In this document: positions 10,216-21,781 of the stretch, piece after piece
Position numbering within the stretch: the stretch's first letter is position 1
Layout: each line of letters opens with the position of its first letter
Source of the DNA: Carposina sasakii
Taxonomy: Eukaryota > Arthropoda > Insecta > Lepidoptera > Carposinidae
Length of the DNA: 64,000 nucleotides
Reading direction: 5' to 3'
NCBI GenBank assembly: GCA_014607495.2
Contig: CP053169.1
Span: 1,674,001-1,738,000, forward strand
Program-made: the position numbers and the translations under genes
Notes under the pieces: generated by a model
Told to the model about the DNA's origin: nothing
Database searches by the model: none
What the model saw: only the letters and a program-made list of their open reading frames with translations

Positions 10216-10956
10216 TGAACCAGGGATTTGGTATCTCCTCGTACATTTCTATGTACTGAACAACTATTTTTAATGCAGTTGCGAGAAAATGAAGCAATTT
10301 AATAAAATAATAAAAACACAATAAACTCAACTAACTGATAATTTTTGGAAAATGGCGCCAACCAGAGATTTTTTGTTTTCTTCACCCATTCTGGGTAGGC
10401 AAAGGGAACTTTAGAATTTTTTTATTGATATGAAATGAAAATGAAATTTAATGAGATGCAATGAAATGAAACCTAACCTTACTCATTGAATCAAATCATT
10501 AAATCTGATATTGAAATAAATTGAGTAGCTCCTTTTCAGAAATATTTGCATGAATCATAAAAACTTCTATGATTTTTTTTTAGTAAGTTATATGTATAGT
10601 TCTGTACTAGTACACTGTAGTACCAACAACTAAGTGCGGTTCTTCCTTCCGATTTGCTTGAATAACCACAGGTATTGGCGCGATCCGGTACTTATTATGT
10701 AAAGACGGCGATTATTGTAATATGTGCTGTAGTGTATAATAATAGACCGATATTGAGCCGGAAAAAACCTAGTCTATTATGATAATAAATTGTCATAATG
10801 AAAGGTACTTTTGACCTATTTGAGAAATCGGCCCTAAGGCCTACCCTGTCCAAGGCGTATTAGAGGAATCAGTATTTCCCTATGACCGACGCGTATTCGT
10901 CAAACCTAGCACGCTTGCATTGCAACCTATCTAAGTACAAAGAAATTTAGCTTATG
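10216..10956. other. Non-coding spacer
   Basis: AT-rich; includes short ATGAAATGAAA-like simple sequence near 10430-10470. No gene seen. Confidence 0.4.
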
Positions 10957-10983
10957 TCCTTCATTCATCGTACTCCCAACTAA

Positions 10984-11165
10984 ACAGGGTATTTTTTAGT
11001 CGTCAACGTTCCCAAAAACTACGGAATCTCCTCATCATCACGATAATTTTTCTCCATGGAAGCATACCTGGGAAGTGTCTGGTTCACAAGATATTAGGGT
11101 TCAAAGTTGAGTAAATAGACTGCGTTTTTCTGCATAAACGCAAATAGACGCGCGTAGCAAGATTT
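10984..11165 (+). mobile_element. MITE-1, 3'-truncated copy
   Basis: It begins ACAGGGTATTTTTTAGTCGT and runs through CTCCATGGAAGCATACC to TAGACGCGCGTAGC, then stops. CTTCATTCATCGTACTCCCA lies immediately upstream and again at about 11402, where a second, scrambled copy starts. Confidence 0.75.
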
Positions 11166-11399
11166 ATTCAAATTAATTAATAGTCACGCATTGGCATTGC
11201 AATGTATGCAAACTAAGTACGTTAGCTTACATATAATGTGTGTAGTGCCAATAACGGTAACAACACTTATAATTTTATGGTGACATTGATATAAATAAGA
11301 ATAGTATTTAAATCCCCACCCAGGAAAGGAAGAGAGGAGTTGGGGTAGGGTAGGATGGGAGGATACATTTAAATATTTACTAAAAATAAGAATAATAAA

Positions 11400-11600
11400 A
11401 ACTTCATTCATCGTACTCCCAATCGTAATCGTCTAACAGGGAATATTTAGTTCGCGTGGGTGCGTGGTTAGTCGTCAACGAATTGCAAAAGGGCGGTGCA
11501 GTCCACTACGGAATCCTCCTCAGTATCATACTTGAGCTTGACCGTTGAATTAGCATATCTCCATGGAATGCAAACTGACATCTAGTAGTCTGGTTTGGTC
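11400..11600 (+). repeat. Scrambled second copy of the MITE-1 segment
   Basis: It repeats CTTCATTCATCGTACTCCCA, AACAGGG, TAGTCGTCAACG, ACTACGGAATC, CTCCATGGAA and GTCTGGTT in the same order as 10959-11100. Unrelated stretches of about 5 to 30 bases separate the matching blocks. Confidence 0.55.
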
Positions 11601-11634
11601 CGCAAGTACCTACATAAATAATAAAGCGTCAAGA

Positions 11635-11850
11635 GGTAACAAACAAATTAACTACTTCAGATTTGTATAATGTAGCAAATTAACTCGCCACCTTAACTAA
11701 CATACAAATTCAGTATAAATCAAGTAATTTTCAAGCACATAATCATTGCCTAGCAAAATGCATGTCTTCAAAAAGCATTATGAAAATGATCGCATTAAAC
11801 TTTCAACTTTCTTAGCTTTGGGTCAGATACTGTAATGTTTTCGTCTTTGT
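11635..11850 (+). repeat. Local segmental duplication, unit 1
   Basis: It shares GATTTGTATAATGT, GCAAATTAACTCGC, CACATAATCAT, ATGTCTTCA, GCATTAAACTTTCAACTT and GCTTTGGGTCA, in that order, with 12718-12960. The two copies differ by many small insertions and deletions. Non-coding. Confidence 0.65.
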
Positions 11851-11999
11851 TCATCAGCGATGACATTTTGGGGTACTTTCGTTTTCACACTTTCGCCGTC
11901 CGTTGTTTTTTGCGGCACGACCATTAGGATGTCAAATATGGTACCTATAATAACGTTGGTGCAGCCGTGTGCTGTCGACGGAGTAGAATAGCATCTCCC

Positions 12000-12215
12000 A
12001 ATATCTGCCAGTGAGTATCGTACCTAAGGATTAAGGGTTTCCGGGAGGTGGGTAGCAGCGCCTACCGTGTTGACAACATAGTCCGAAAATCACACTGCGC
12101 TCACCAACCTGCCTGCCCAACGCGGTGACTGTCACAAACCCTCTACGGCTGTAGCCTTGTGATGTGCCCTGGGGAGGCCTACGTCCAGCAGTGGACTGCA
12201 ATAGTCTGATATAAG
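12000..12215 (+). repeat. SINE-C copy
   Basis: It contains GGGTTTCCGGGAGGTGG, the CACTGCGCTCACCAACC block, GCCTTGTGATGTGCCCTGG and the RTE-type tail GCCTACGTCCAGCAGTGG. The 99-codon minus-strand frame covering it is a shadow. Confidence 0.75.
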
Positions 12216-12249
12216 TATGTAATAACGTTGGGGTTAGACAAACTACCGT

Positions 12250-12335
12250 TATTTCTCGATAGAATCGCTTTATTTCCTCCGATAGAAAGAGATGCAGCTG
12301 ATGTATTCTAGTAAAACCCTGCTTCCGCACAAGAG
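12250..12335 (-). repeat. SINE-A fragment
   Basis: AGAGATGCAGCTGATGTATT followed by CTAGTAAAACCCTGC is the end block of the family. Only the terminal part is preserved. Confidence 0.55.
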
Positions 12336-12717
12336 AGACGCTTGCATCATATACAGTACTTAAAGCTTTAAGTAATTTACTATCAATTATATAAGTACTT
12401 ATTGGTGGAATAAAACGTTGACATTGCTTTTTAGAGTAGCTCGATCCCGAATGTCAAAACCTCTATTCAGGGTGGCTAAGTCTGTACCTTAGCCAGATAT
12501 AATAAGAGTCAATAAGAAAGATCTTCGGAACAATTGAAGCGTCACAATATAATCGCATTTGAGTGTAGATTATTATTATCAAATTCATCGAAGGAGAGAG
12601 ATAAAAGATAATAATATCTGACACCAAACTTTGTTGGACTTTAATATTGTGATGATGGTACCCTTCTTGTTAGAGTGTCAGGCATGAGTAATTGACATCC
12701 GTATGTATGCAAAATAA

Positions 12718-12960
12718 GAATGGTAACAAATTAACTACTATCACGATTTGTATAATGTCAGCAAATTAACTCGCTAACAGTACAAATATGCAGTATCAAA
12801 GAATTTTCGAAAGCCACATAATCATATACTGGCACAAAAATGTCTTCACTACAATTAAGCATATTATGAGAAATGATTTTTATATTATAATATATCAATG
12901 CATTAAACTTTCAACTTATCGCTTTGGGTCATTGATACAGTAGTCATTAGTACAGATGTC
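12718..12960 (+). repeat. Local segmental duplication, unit 2
   Basis: Partner of 11635-11850, lying about 1.08 kb downstream in the same orientation. It carries an extra AT-rich insertion near 12870-12895. Confidence 0.65.
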
Positions 12961-13088
12961 ATTCTTAGAGTAAGGTTTTCAACCTTTCATTAGTTCAATC
13001 AGCAGTAATGAGGGTAGTGTAGTATAAATTGGTTGGTAATCCTTTATTTTACATCAGTTTTGATTTCTATTTCGTTCTAATAAATATG

Positions 13089-13960
13089 TCTTTCCTTTTG
13101 GGGTATCTACGTGACTTTGATCATCTATTCGGTGTCCTTAAAACGAATTGCAACGTCTCTTTGTTACGATTTTGCTACCGGATCTATCCTAAATGGTCTC
13201 AAGCTGTTTCTAAATAAACACTCAGAGTGGTTGCAGTCTGAAGTCCAGTGGCCGGATTCCCTAAAGGAAAATAATTTGCCTTTACAAGTATTACCTACGA
13301 ACGCAATAGAAGAAGAAACTACTGAGCAGACGAATTTACCTTCTAAATCCGATGCCTTACGTGTACTCATAAGCCCTTTGAAGATTTAAGTCCTCGTCAA
13401 AAGAAAAGACGCACTGAAGTACTTAGGGCATCTAGCAGCACTGACGAGATTATGTTTTCTGCACAAAGCAGTCTTAGGGCTTGATGTAGCTGATATTATG
13501 AAGTTTTTAATGGAAAATCCTACAGAATCTAAGATCAAAGATTTCATTGGCGGACGGAGTACCACAGATTCAGATAAATGTATATCTCCACTAAAGGCCC
13601 TAGCTTTGTTTGTGTGTCATGACTTTAATATGCTAAAGAAGGAGTAGCTAATATCCCAGTTATTACATGCTTCTGAAAGAAAAAAAGAAATGTTACCCAA
13701 AACAAGAAGACGTTACAATTACTACATGCTAAAATCAAATTGCAACGTTGCTAGACCTTACTACGAGCCTCGTGCTTCGACGGATCAAAGTGTAGTGAAA
13801 CTGAGGAAACGAATTTCGCCATATTTGTTGCAAGTCTCAATCCGGCTCAATACTGGCCAAATAATTTGGGAAAATCTGCCAGTCAAAGAAACTCAAATGG
13901 AGATGTCTGAATTCGAAGAAGAGATTAAGCTTCTGTACTAAGAGCGATGACTAAGGTAAA
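13089..13960 (+). pseudogene. Decayed multi-copy arthropod coding sequence of unknown function
   Basis: Coding-like sequence continues across several frames. One (13111-13389) has FLNKHSEWLQSEVQWPDSLK. A shift at about 13374 gives PFEDLSPRQKKRRTEVLRAS. Another near 13476 gives LDVADIMKFLMENPTE and CISPLKALALFVCHDFNM. A last one (13690-13941) has KTRRRYNYYMLKSNCNVARP. The FEDLS.R.K.RRTE and (L/I)SP.KAL..FV motifs recall an uncharacterised, highly repeated arthropod protein family of the kind often carried by mobile elements. Function is unknown to me. Several frame breaks show it is dead. The family recognition is from memory and tentative. Confidence 0.55.
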
Positions 13961-15400
13961 GCACCATGCATTTGACGATGATAATGGTAAGATTCACTCA
14001 TACATATCAGGCACAGCAGCATCAGGTGCGACATTTTCCAAATGAGATGAACGACATTAGTAAAGTAAGAAGCAAGCCAGTGACAGACATGTTTAAATAC
14101 ACTTAGCGCTCCATGCTGGATCCCCATGGACTTCACAAATACCATAAAACATGGCAAGCTTGATGAATGTTGCTGAAACGTCAGCAATTCAAGCAGTGGA
14201 TGCGTCTTGATGTTGTCAAGCAAGGGAGTGGAACCAAACTACCGGTAATTTCTCGACTCAGAAAAATCTGCTGAATTAACTAGATGCTTAAGAAGGCTTG
14301 TCATTTTACAGTGTATATCTTCAAGAGAAACTATTCAAATTCGTATGTTCTGTAATGACACTACTTTGCTCTACGTGGAATATACATGTTTTATAGTCTA
14401 GTAGCTGGATCCCAGATGTCATTGAGAACTTTTCAATGATGCCTATCTGTAGCCTTAGGCACGAAATAAAGAATTTAGAAAGTACCGCGAAGGACATTCA
14501 AGAAAACATAGCAGTGTCTCGTGTGGATGTACTATTATTATCTTCTGATTTATAACAAATTTATTAAAAAACTTGTTTTCAGAATTTTATGATGATTATA
14601 TCCCTAAATTTAATTTTGTCTATAAACGAGTTATCGAAATAGACTCCGCATAATTGATTGATGATTGTCGATTCATAAATAAATTAAAATTTTAATTAAA
14701 ATAAATATCATAAATAAAGTTACATAATGATCTCTCGTGCCCTCTCTGTGTTTATAGACTTAGAAATTTATCCCTATTGAGCATATGGCATGTTCCTTTT
14801 CGTATTTTTTGAAATTAAATAAATACTACCACTAACAATTTTATAAAGTTCTCAAACCATTTGAACATTTTGGACCAAAAATCAAAATTACGACACTTTG
14901 TAGTGTTTATCTTTTTCGTATATATACCTCTAACCGCAAGTGGTTTAACTATGTGTGTTAGCATTAATTGTTCAGTCTCTAAAACACTCGAAGAACTTAG
15001 AAACGTACTCTCATAATAAGCTTTTAAATACCTACAATTACCATCTCTACATACCTCATATAATAGTTACAAAAGAAAGCCCTTTAAAGTCAACTAACTT
15101 TGACATTGATCTGATGGTAGTTTCTATGCATGAGGAAATATGAAATTGCAAATGTCGGTGCCTGTTTCCCACGCGGTGACATTTCGATTAGTTTGAACCC
15201 ACCGGTTTGGAATGGAACTAAAAAGTGAACTCTTTCTGTAAGGTCAAATGACGACAGTGTCGCCGGCGAATTTTTTTTGGCAGTCAAAATTAGCTTCTTT
15301 TATAACTTTCTTTAGTTCTTACTTTTATTAAGAGGTATAGGGTAAGGCTCTATATTTTACTTAGGTTTGTTGGGTTCTATATGTTACTTACCTACATACC
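13961..15400. other. AT-rich non-coding stretch
   Basis: No recognised repeat or gene. Open frames of 60 to 90 codons have no motifs and AT-driven composition. Confidence 0.4.
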
Positions 15401-15406
15401 TATATA

Positions 15407-15618
15407 TGTAGACAAGGCGGTGTTCCCGTAATTGGGTAGCCAGAACTGCTAGATCATAAGGGATATAGCACAGCCACGTTTAGCAAAGCGGGGCAGATGT
15501 TATTGATCAGTGACAAGTTGCTACCTTATCACCTGAGAGAATGTCCAGTTGATCAGTCGACTCTTACGACATGCACGGAAGGAGATGCAGCTGATGTATT
15601 CTAGTGAAGCCCCTTATC
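15407..15618 (-). repeat. SINE-A, near full-length copy
   Basis: The plus strand shows the family in inverse order: GGTGTTCCCGTAATTGGGTA, GCCAGAACTGCTAGATCATA, CACAGCCACGTTTAGCA, GATCAGTGACAAGTTGCTA, GTCGACTCTTACGACATGCA, GGAGATGCAGCTGATGTATT and CTAGTGAAGCCCC. I take GGGGCTTCACTAG as the head because the other end leads into a (TATG)n-like tail in other copies. At least 17 pieces of this family lie in the window. No tRNA-like promoter boxes were identified with confidence. Confidence 0.75.
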
Positions 15619-15679
15619 ATATGGTACTTGTCTATTTGTGTTTTTCCTTCTGTATATTTCCTTGAGAATATTAGGTAAG

Positions 15680-15850
15680 AGATACATACATACATAAAAA
15701 TCACGCCACTTTTCCCGAGGGGTAGGCAGAGATCACGGATCTCCATTTGCTACGATCATGATGACACACCTCTTCGCTTCATCTACTTTCATGATATTCT
15801 TCATGCACGCTCGTTGGTTTAGGGTACTCTTGACCTGACCTTTCTTTAGA
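15680..15850 (-). repeat. SINE-B-related tail fragment
   Basis: CATACATACATAAAAATCACG is followed by CCGAGGGGTAGGCAGAGATC, the common lepidopteran 'ATCACGCC...GGGGTAGGCAGAG' module. The remaining part (TCTTCGCTTCATCTACTTTC) differs from SINE-B, so this is a sister family sharing the tail. Confidence 0.55.
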
Positions 15851-16440
15851 ATTTCAATTTAGGTAAGAGATGGTGGTATTTTATCCTCTTTGACATAAGA
15901 ATTATTTTTTCAATGCTAAAGTGTGATTGAATCAATGATATGGGGATAAATCTTTAATTAAATCCTTGTTCAGTTCCGCCACAGTTATTCAAGTTGAGAA
16001 CAGAATAAACGATATTTGCGTTCTCTCAACCTTGAAGGTAAAGATTAGGCGAATAGTCATATTTTAGAATTTAGTTGTAGAGGTTAGCGAACCCGGTTTT
16101 TGTTTTTTTCCAATAGAGATGTGCTATGCCACGTTCCTATGAATGCGTTTGATGTCCATCAATTAAATTCATTGACTTTACGGACCAATGAAAAGAATAA
16201 TTTCGATGCTTTTTTTGTTCCTTTCTAATCTGAAAAGGACGTCGGTGTAATTTTATTTTAATTTTATTTTTATTAGGAAAACCAACAGCATTTACATTTT
16301 ATAATAATTACAGGTAAATTTAAGTTATAATTAGGCCAAGAATAGGTTTTCACAATATTTTTGTGTTAAAGTGGTACGTTTAGAAACAGGGGCAAAGACA
16401 GCTTCTCACCCATACAATGTGGACTTGTTTTTTTCAAAGT
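15851..16440. other. Non-coding spacer
   Basis: It includes a (TTTTA)n-like run at about 16250-16275. Nothing else was recognised. Confidence 0.4.
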
Positions 16441-16454
16441 ATGAAAAGTCTTCT

Positions 16455-16740
16455 ATGCTGCTCAGGAATCTACTATGCTGCTCTGGGAGTGAAAAACAAA
16501 GTACAATACTACAACTGCTTCTCTTCCTGGGCATACTGTACAAGTCAGTAGAGGGACAAGAGGGTCTTGGGTGTTTTGTTGGCGATGGCTGACCACTTGT
16601 CACTACTAACCGAACTTGTACATTTCAACTATACCCTCAAAATTGGTCAGAAGTGGCACCATGTGGTTCTATCGGCCCTTGGTACTCTGCCTACCCCGCA
16701 AGGGATAAAGGCGTGATTATATGTATGTATGTATGAATAT
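16455..16740 (+). repeat. SINE-B copy with (TGTA)n tail
   Basis: It runs from TATGCTGCTCTGGGAGTG through CATACTGTACAAGTCAGTAG, GGGACAAGAGGGTCTTGG, GAAGTGGCACCATGTGG and CTCTGCCTACCCCGCAAG to GTGATTATATGTATGTATG. Five other copies are at 31553, 44920, 56666, 61615 and 63735. Both 65- to 73-codon frames here are shadows. Confidence 0.8.
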
Positions 16741-16980
16741 GTGAAAGCATCAAACAATTTGTATGAGTGAGCAACCGCCTCCGCAAAGAAAATAATAATC
16801 ATCATCATCATGATATGATATACCTACATATTTAATGTGATAAGGCAAAACGATACAATAGTTGTTGATTTTAGAAGCAGGAGTTTGAGCAAATAAGGGC
16901 ACTAAAGCTGCCTTTCCACCAGAGATGCTATGCCACGTTGCTAAGGATGCTTGTGATATCCATAATCATACATACATATA

Positions 16981-17530
16981 CTCACGGCTGTGTTCCGAAA
17001 AGGGGTTGCCAGAATTGCTGGACCACGAAGATCACGGGATCCCTCAGCCACGTTTAGATTAACGGCCAGATGTGAAAGATCAGTGACAAGTTGCTATAGC
17101 TGATGATTGTACACTACATCCCTATGTACAAAGGCCTTATCTCTAAAAGAAGCGGGAGGCGTAAGTTCGATCCCAGTCACGGGCCTGTAACCAATGTAAG
17201 TATATTGGTATACAATAGTCATCAGTAATCAGTAATGGTCCGTCATTATACAAAACCGTTGGTCCTGCGCCTGATCTCTCCCCGGTCGTGTCGGCTTTCC
17301 GTCCCATCGGACTATGAGAGTAACGGAATAGAGAGTGCATCTGTGTTTGCGCACACACTTGTGCACTATAATATCTCCTGCGTACCTGGCCAATCTCCGT
17401 AGAGATTGGTCGCCTTGACCGAAATACGGTCGGAGATCATCAACACATCCCTATTAGCCTAAGAGAACGTTGATTCCCTTAGTCGACATACACGGAAGGA
17501 GATGCAGATGATGTATTCTAGTGAAGCCGC
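16981..17530 (-). repeat. SINE-A copy split by a SINE-D insertion
   Basis: The left half (GGCTGTGTTCCGAAAAGG to GATCAGTGACAAGTTGCT) ends near 17110. The right half resumes after 17454 (AAGAGAACGTTGATTCCC, TTAGTCGAC, GGAGATGCAGATGATGTATT). The 319-bp insert is the SINE-D copy below. Confidence 0.75.
17126..17444 (+). mobile_element. SINE-D insertion with 10-bp target duplication
   Basis: ACATCCCTAT occurs at 17116-17125 and 17445-17454, exactly bounding the insert. The body has the box-B-like AGTTCGATCCCAG, the run CGGTCGTGTCGGCTTTCC and TCCCATCGGACTATGAGAG, and ends CGGTCGGAGATCATCAAC. A variable-length duplication and box-B-like motif point to LINE-driven retroposition of a tRNA-type SINE. 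An inverted relative lies at 58372-58672. The 71-codon minus-strand frame is a shadow. Confidence 0.8.
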
Positions 17531-17559
17531 AACAACCCAGGAAAATATATTACCCATAT

Positions 17560-17860
17560 TGCAATAATGAGCCAATTCCTAGGTTCAACGGCAGGCCATT
17601 CAGTTCAATCTATTTTCAACGGGTTTCGTGGCTTGTCATGCTCACGAGCGAGTCATGCTCTTAACCGTGGAGCATTTACAAAATGGAGCTGTAATAATGT
17701 AGTCATCATCATCATCTTCCTGCCTTTATCCCGTTTATTTTGGGGTCAGCGCTATATGGGTTCTTTCGAAACTCATATTGCCAGGGATTTGGCGTTTGTT
17801 TTACGTCCTGCTCTCTGCCTGTCGCTAACCCTCCTCGGGTATAGCTAAGTGACTATTTAA
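17560..17860. other. Unclassified stretch, possible repeat
   Basis: Contains a (CAT)n run and CCGTTTATTTTGGGGTCAGC. A 93-codon frame (17567-17848) spans it, but its sequence shows no recognisable domain. I take it as non-coding. Confidence 0.35.
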
Positions 17861-18260
17861 CAATATTAAAATCAGCACCTGAAACTCAGAAACACAGATA
17901 CGTGACTGGGAATAATAAAAATTAAAATAATGTATAGGTAGTCATATGACCATCAAGTTGCTTAAATTACGCATAGTGTAATATTCGGTTTTAGTTTCCT
18001 ACTATATTACATTAGCTGTAGCAATGTTAGACCATCTCTTCTATGTATTTAATCCATGCTCACAACACAAAGGCTTTTCCATTCGGCCAGGTCGACCGTA
18101 TAGATGACGTTGACCTCGTCTGATGAAAAAAGTTTAAAAAAAAACTCAATTCTCCTGCAAATATCTGTGTAATGGTTAATTAGAGCTGAGGACATGTTCG
18201 AGGTCTTTTACATTGCACGTTGATGTTGGGGAAAGATTTTGGATTGATTTTTTTATACGT
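17861..18260. other. Non-coding spacer
   Basis: Nothing recognised. Confidence 0.4.
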
Positions 18261-18264
18261 TATA

Positions 18265-18638
18265 CAGGCTGTTTTTTCGTTGCCACCCTTAACGAAGGGT
18301 ACGTAGGTACTCTATACATCGAATTAAGTAAGTTTATGCCAAAAAATGCTAGGAAACAATGAAATTAAAAAAAAAATTACTTGATCGGGCGAAATTTATA
18401 GTGTCCAGTGCTTTATGCTAGTTTTTTCATAGACAGATAATTATTATTTCTCGTGAAAAAATCTTGCTACGCGCGTCTATGTGCATTTATGAAGAAAAAC
18501 GCAGTCTATTTACTTAACTTTGGACCCTAATATCTTGGAAACCAGACACTTCCCAGGTATGCTTTCATGGAGAAAATGATCGTAATGATGAGGAGATTCC
18601 GTAGCTTTCGGGAACGTTGACGACCAAAAAACAGCCTG
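18265..18638 (-). mobile_element. MITE-1, full-length copy
   Basis: Bounded by TA (18263-18264 and 18639-18640). Ends are CAGGCTGTTTTTTCGTTGCC and GACCAAAAAACAGCCTG. About 374 bp; the inverse orientation of the 6624 copy. Confidence 0.8.
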
Positions 18639-18640
18639 TA

Positions 18641-19017
18641 TAAAGGATAATGACTTTATTTGCTTCACCAATTAACCGATGGTTATTAAACCTTTCGTAT
18701 TTGTATTCTATTTTCCATCATCATTCTATCCATCATCTACCATATCCTTGATGATCATCTTTATGAAACTGACTCCCCAAAAAGCCTCAACTTTAACATT
18801 GGGCATAGCCCGCTAAAATATCTTGAGACCACTACCAGAGGATTAAACATAGAACAGTAAGGTCTCAAATTCTGGTGGGTTTAGTTCCATACACGGCCTT
18901 CATCTGCCTTTCCGACAATTGTTCGCAGATTATATCTATTGCAGCTTAATTTGGCCCTTTTATGGTTTTTACAAGGCCCAGTTTGTGAATGACCATTAAA
19001 ACGTTATGTGAAATATA
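18641..19017. other. Non-coding spacer
   Basis: Nothing recognised. Confidence 0.4.
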
Positions 19018-19025
19018 CCTGCCAC

Positions 19026-19624
19026 CAGGGGCGGCTCCTGATATTTTTAGACGGGGGTTCACATTTTTTTTAATATGAGCGCATGCACAAAATTACAGTT
19101 TGGAAACGCCGCGCGCGTTCACTCACTCCCTTAACGAATGGAAGGGTGCAAGTGCAACCTCACTGTTATTAAAATTCAGATGACCTAATGAAACACATTA
19201 AGGACAACCATATCGCGTTCTAACTCGGACTAAGCGACATCTAGTGGCCGCATACGCTCAACATTATGAATTAATGTGAGCGGCGCTCCAGATTAGGCTA
19301 ATTTTTCATACGAAATCTTCTGTTTCACGCGCCGGCCTATGTCGGTATGTCTCTTTCGCACTCATTGAATACAGTACTAGGAATCGTACCAAATTTCGTT
19401 TCATTGGAGCGCGATCGCTAGCGCTCCACTCGATACATAAGATTCATGAAGAAGCTTCTCCATGCATAAGATTACAACTTACTTGAGATGAAAGCCTAGA
19501 CACTATTGTATAAACATAGTAGAATTGAAAGATAATTATAAATATAGAGAAATATAGATTGCCTATGTAATCTTCGAGGGTGGGAGTGCACTGCACCAGC
19601 GCTCCTTAGGACGAGCCGCCAGTG
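19026..19624. mobile_element. 599-bp non-autonomous hAT-type element with perfect 8-bp target duplication
   Basis: CCTGCCAC stands at 19018-19025 and 19625-19632. Between them the element starts CAGGGGCGGCTCCTGAT and ends AGGACGAGCCGCCAGTG, giving CAG-type TIRs with GGCGGCTC. The interior has GC-rich blocks (GGAGCGCGATCGCTAGCGC) and no transposase frame. The duplication length and ends support hAT; the helper is not in this window. Confidence 0.9.
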
Positions 19625-19632
19625 CCTGCCAC

Positions 19633-21060
19633 TACTTAGTTTAAGTATTTATAGTCTCACTAATTATCCTGTATTGATGCGCGGTTGTTCTAGAATACTT
19701 CTGCCCCTGTAGCATGAGGTGGATGAGAGATATATTTCACTTTTAAGCGATAAATCCACACAGCTATATAATATAACTAGACAAAATAAATCTATGTAGG
19801 TACTTCGCGTATTAATATCTAAGCAATTATAATTTTTTCTAAATTTTATTGTAAAAAGTGACCTCATAATTCATAATACTTATATTTCGTTACAGGTAAG
19901 GACATTACATTAATTACCTGCACATTTTGACTGATACAACGGTTGGTAAGTAGTTTTAATTTTAATACTTGGTGACCAGAGATTTATAGGTCTTTAGACA
20001 GGCTAGAAGCCGTTATAACAAAATACCATGAAAGATTATCAGTAAGTCTTCCAAATTTTGATAATGACGATTATGATGAACTACTCGTACGAATCTACTT
20101 ACCTTAATGTTCTAACTAATTTATGTAGGTAGCTAATAGGTACATATTATTGAATATCTATGATAATATTATGGGATAAAACCTATATTCTTCAGTTGTC
20201 GTTGCCTCAAAATTCTATGGGTGCATATAAAATTCTTTGTCCTGAATGACTGATCAACGTACAGCCTGAAAAGCTGATCTTCGAGATCGGAAACTTGGAG
20301 GATGTCTTCTTTGTACGCTGTTGACGTTCGACAAAAATAAATCCGGGAACGCGATAAATGGGGATTCTCAAAATTACACGGACGATGTCGTGCGCTAGAC
20401 GCCAAATAAACAGTCGTATCCGCACGATTGATGTCTATCTATATTAAGGTTGCGAAACGTGAAATCTATAGTGATACCTATCAATATTGAAATGCTACAC
20501 AAATTAGAAGTGTGGCGTTCATTGAAAGATGTTTCGTGCGATTTGGAAATGGCCCCTTTATGAAATCATGTTGCGATATAATTTTGATGATAAGATGATA
20601 GGGTACTGTAGGTATGATTAAGAATTAAGTGCAGGTATGATAATTATGTAGGATTGTAAAATTCGTACTGGATAATGAGAACCAATGACATAAAAATGTG
20701 TTTATAGAACGTACCGATTAAAGTTATTCTTTCATTTCATAAAATATTTGAGTAATAAACATTTTTTAAGTGGCAAAAATACGTCTCCATAACAAATCAA
20801 TTCACAACGACCAAATCAACTTTAATCCTTTTTATTAAAATTATTACCATTTCTATCACAAATCAAGAGCATTAACCTTGAATTTTCCGGTTATATCCGG
20901 TTTCCAAAATGGCGGCCAAAAAAAATGGCGGACTAAGGATATTATTTTTACGTGTCTGTGAACATAATATGCTGGAAATAAGATATAACATATTATTGAC
21001 AGTGTCTTTGTTATATGATTTAACAGTCTCTGAATCTATAAGAGCTTATATTAACCATTA
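19633..21060. other. Non-coding stretch
   Basis: No recognised repeat family. Two overlapping minus-strand frames of 72 to 78 codons (20169-20425) share the same DNA and show no domain. Confidence 0.4.
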
Positions 21061-21099
21061 AGCGCTTGTAGTGTTTGTTATAAGTAGAGTACATAATTG

Positions 21100-21290
21100 T
21101 CGATCAAAATTGAATGAATCTGAGTTGTAAGTTCAGGAATTTCTCCATACTATCTGAAAAAATAAACATGTGATTCGAGTCTCAAATTTAAATGTTCTTT
21201 ATAGCTATGTAGGTACTTTACATAGCTATTCGCTCAAATATGCAATAAAGGCAGTACCTACCTATTACAGGGTGTAACAAAAGGATACAT
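21100..21290. repeat. MITE-2 fragment (diverged foldback)
   Basis: AATTTCTCCATACTATCTG, ATAAACATGTGATTCGAGTC and TACAGGGTGTAACAAAAGG match the foldback family at 47105 and 56098. The arms are diverged. Confidence 0.55.
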
Positions 21291-21595
21291 ACTACCTTTA
21301 TTTCATGAAGCGAATAGAGACATTTTTATGTTAATAGACAACATATTCTACCTACATCTTACGTAAATAATTATTGGTCAGCTTGCAATAAACTATACAA
21401 TTAATGTGACAGGCCTATAAATTTACGACCAAGGACGGTCACATTGTATGCAAAAACCCGACTTATGAAGAATACTAATTTGACGTGACCAAAAACAATG
21501 TCTTCATTTTAATTATCTTGCCATAACTCATTAAGAAACTTTGCATGAAAACGTAAGCTAATGGTCTAAACATGCAATAACAGGTATATTCACAC

Positions 21596-21720
21596 GGATG
21601 GGTTTCAAAAATGGTGTAGTCATAGCTGCAGGATCACGAAGGAGATAGCGACGTCAGGATGTCAATGATCAGTTGCTAGCTCATCGCCTGAGGGAACGCA
21701 CTTGAAATCATGAACAATGT
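21596..21720 (-). repeat. SINE-A fragment
   Basis: GCTGCAGGATCACGAAGGAG and GTTGCTAGCTCATCGCCTGA match the family. The head is missing. Confidence 0.65.
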
Positions 21721-21781
21721 ATCTGTTGTTCCTAAAAGCAAGCTCTTTGCTTGCAATCTCCTCAAACAATAATATTTAAAA

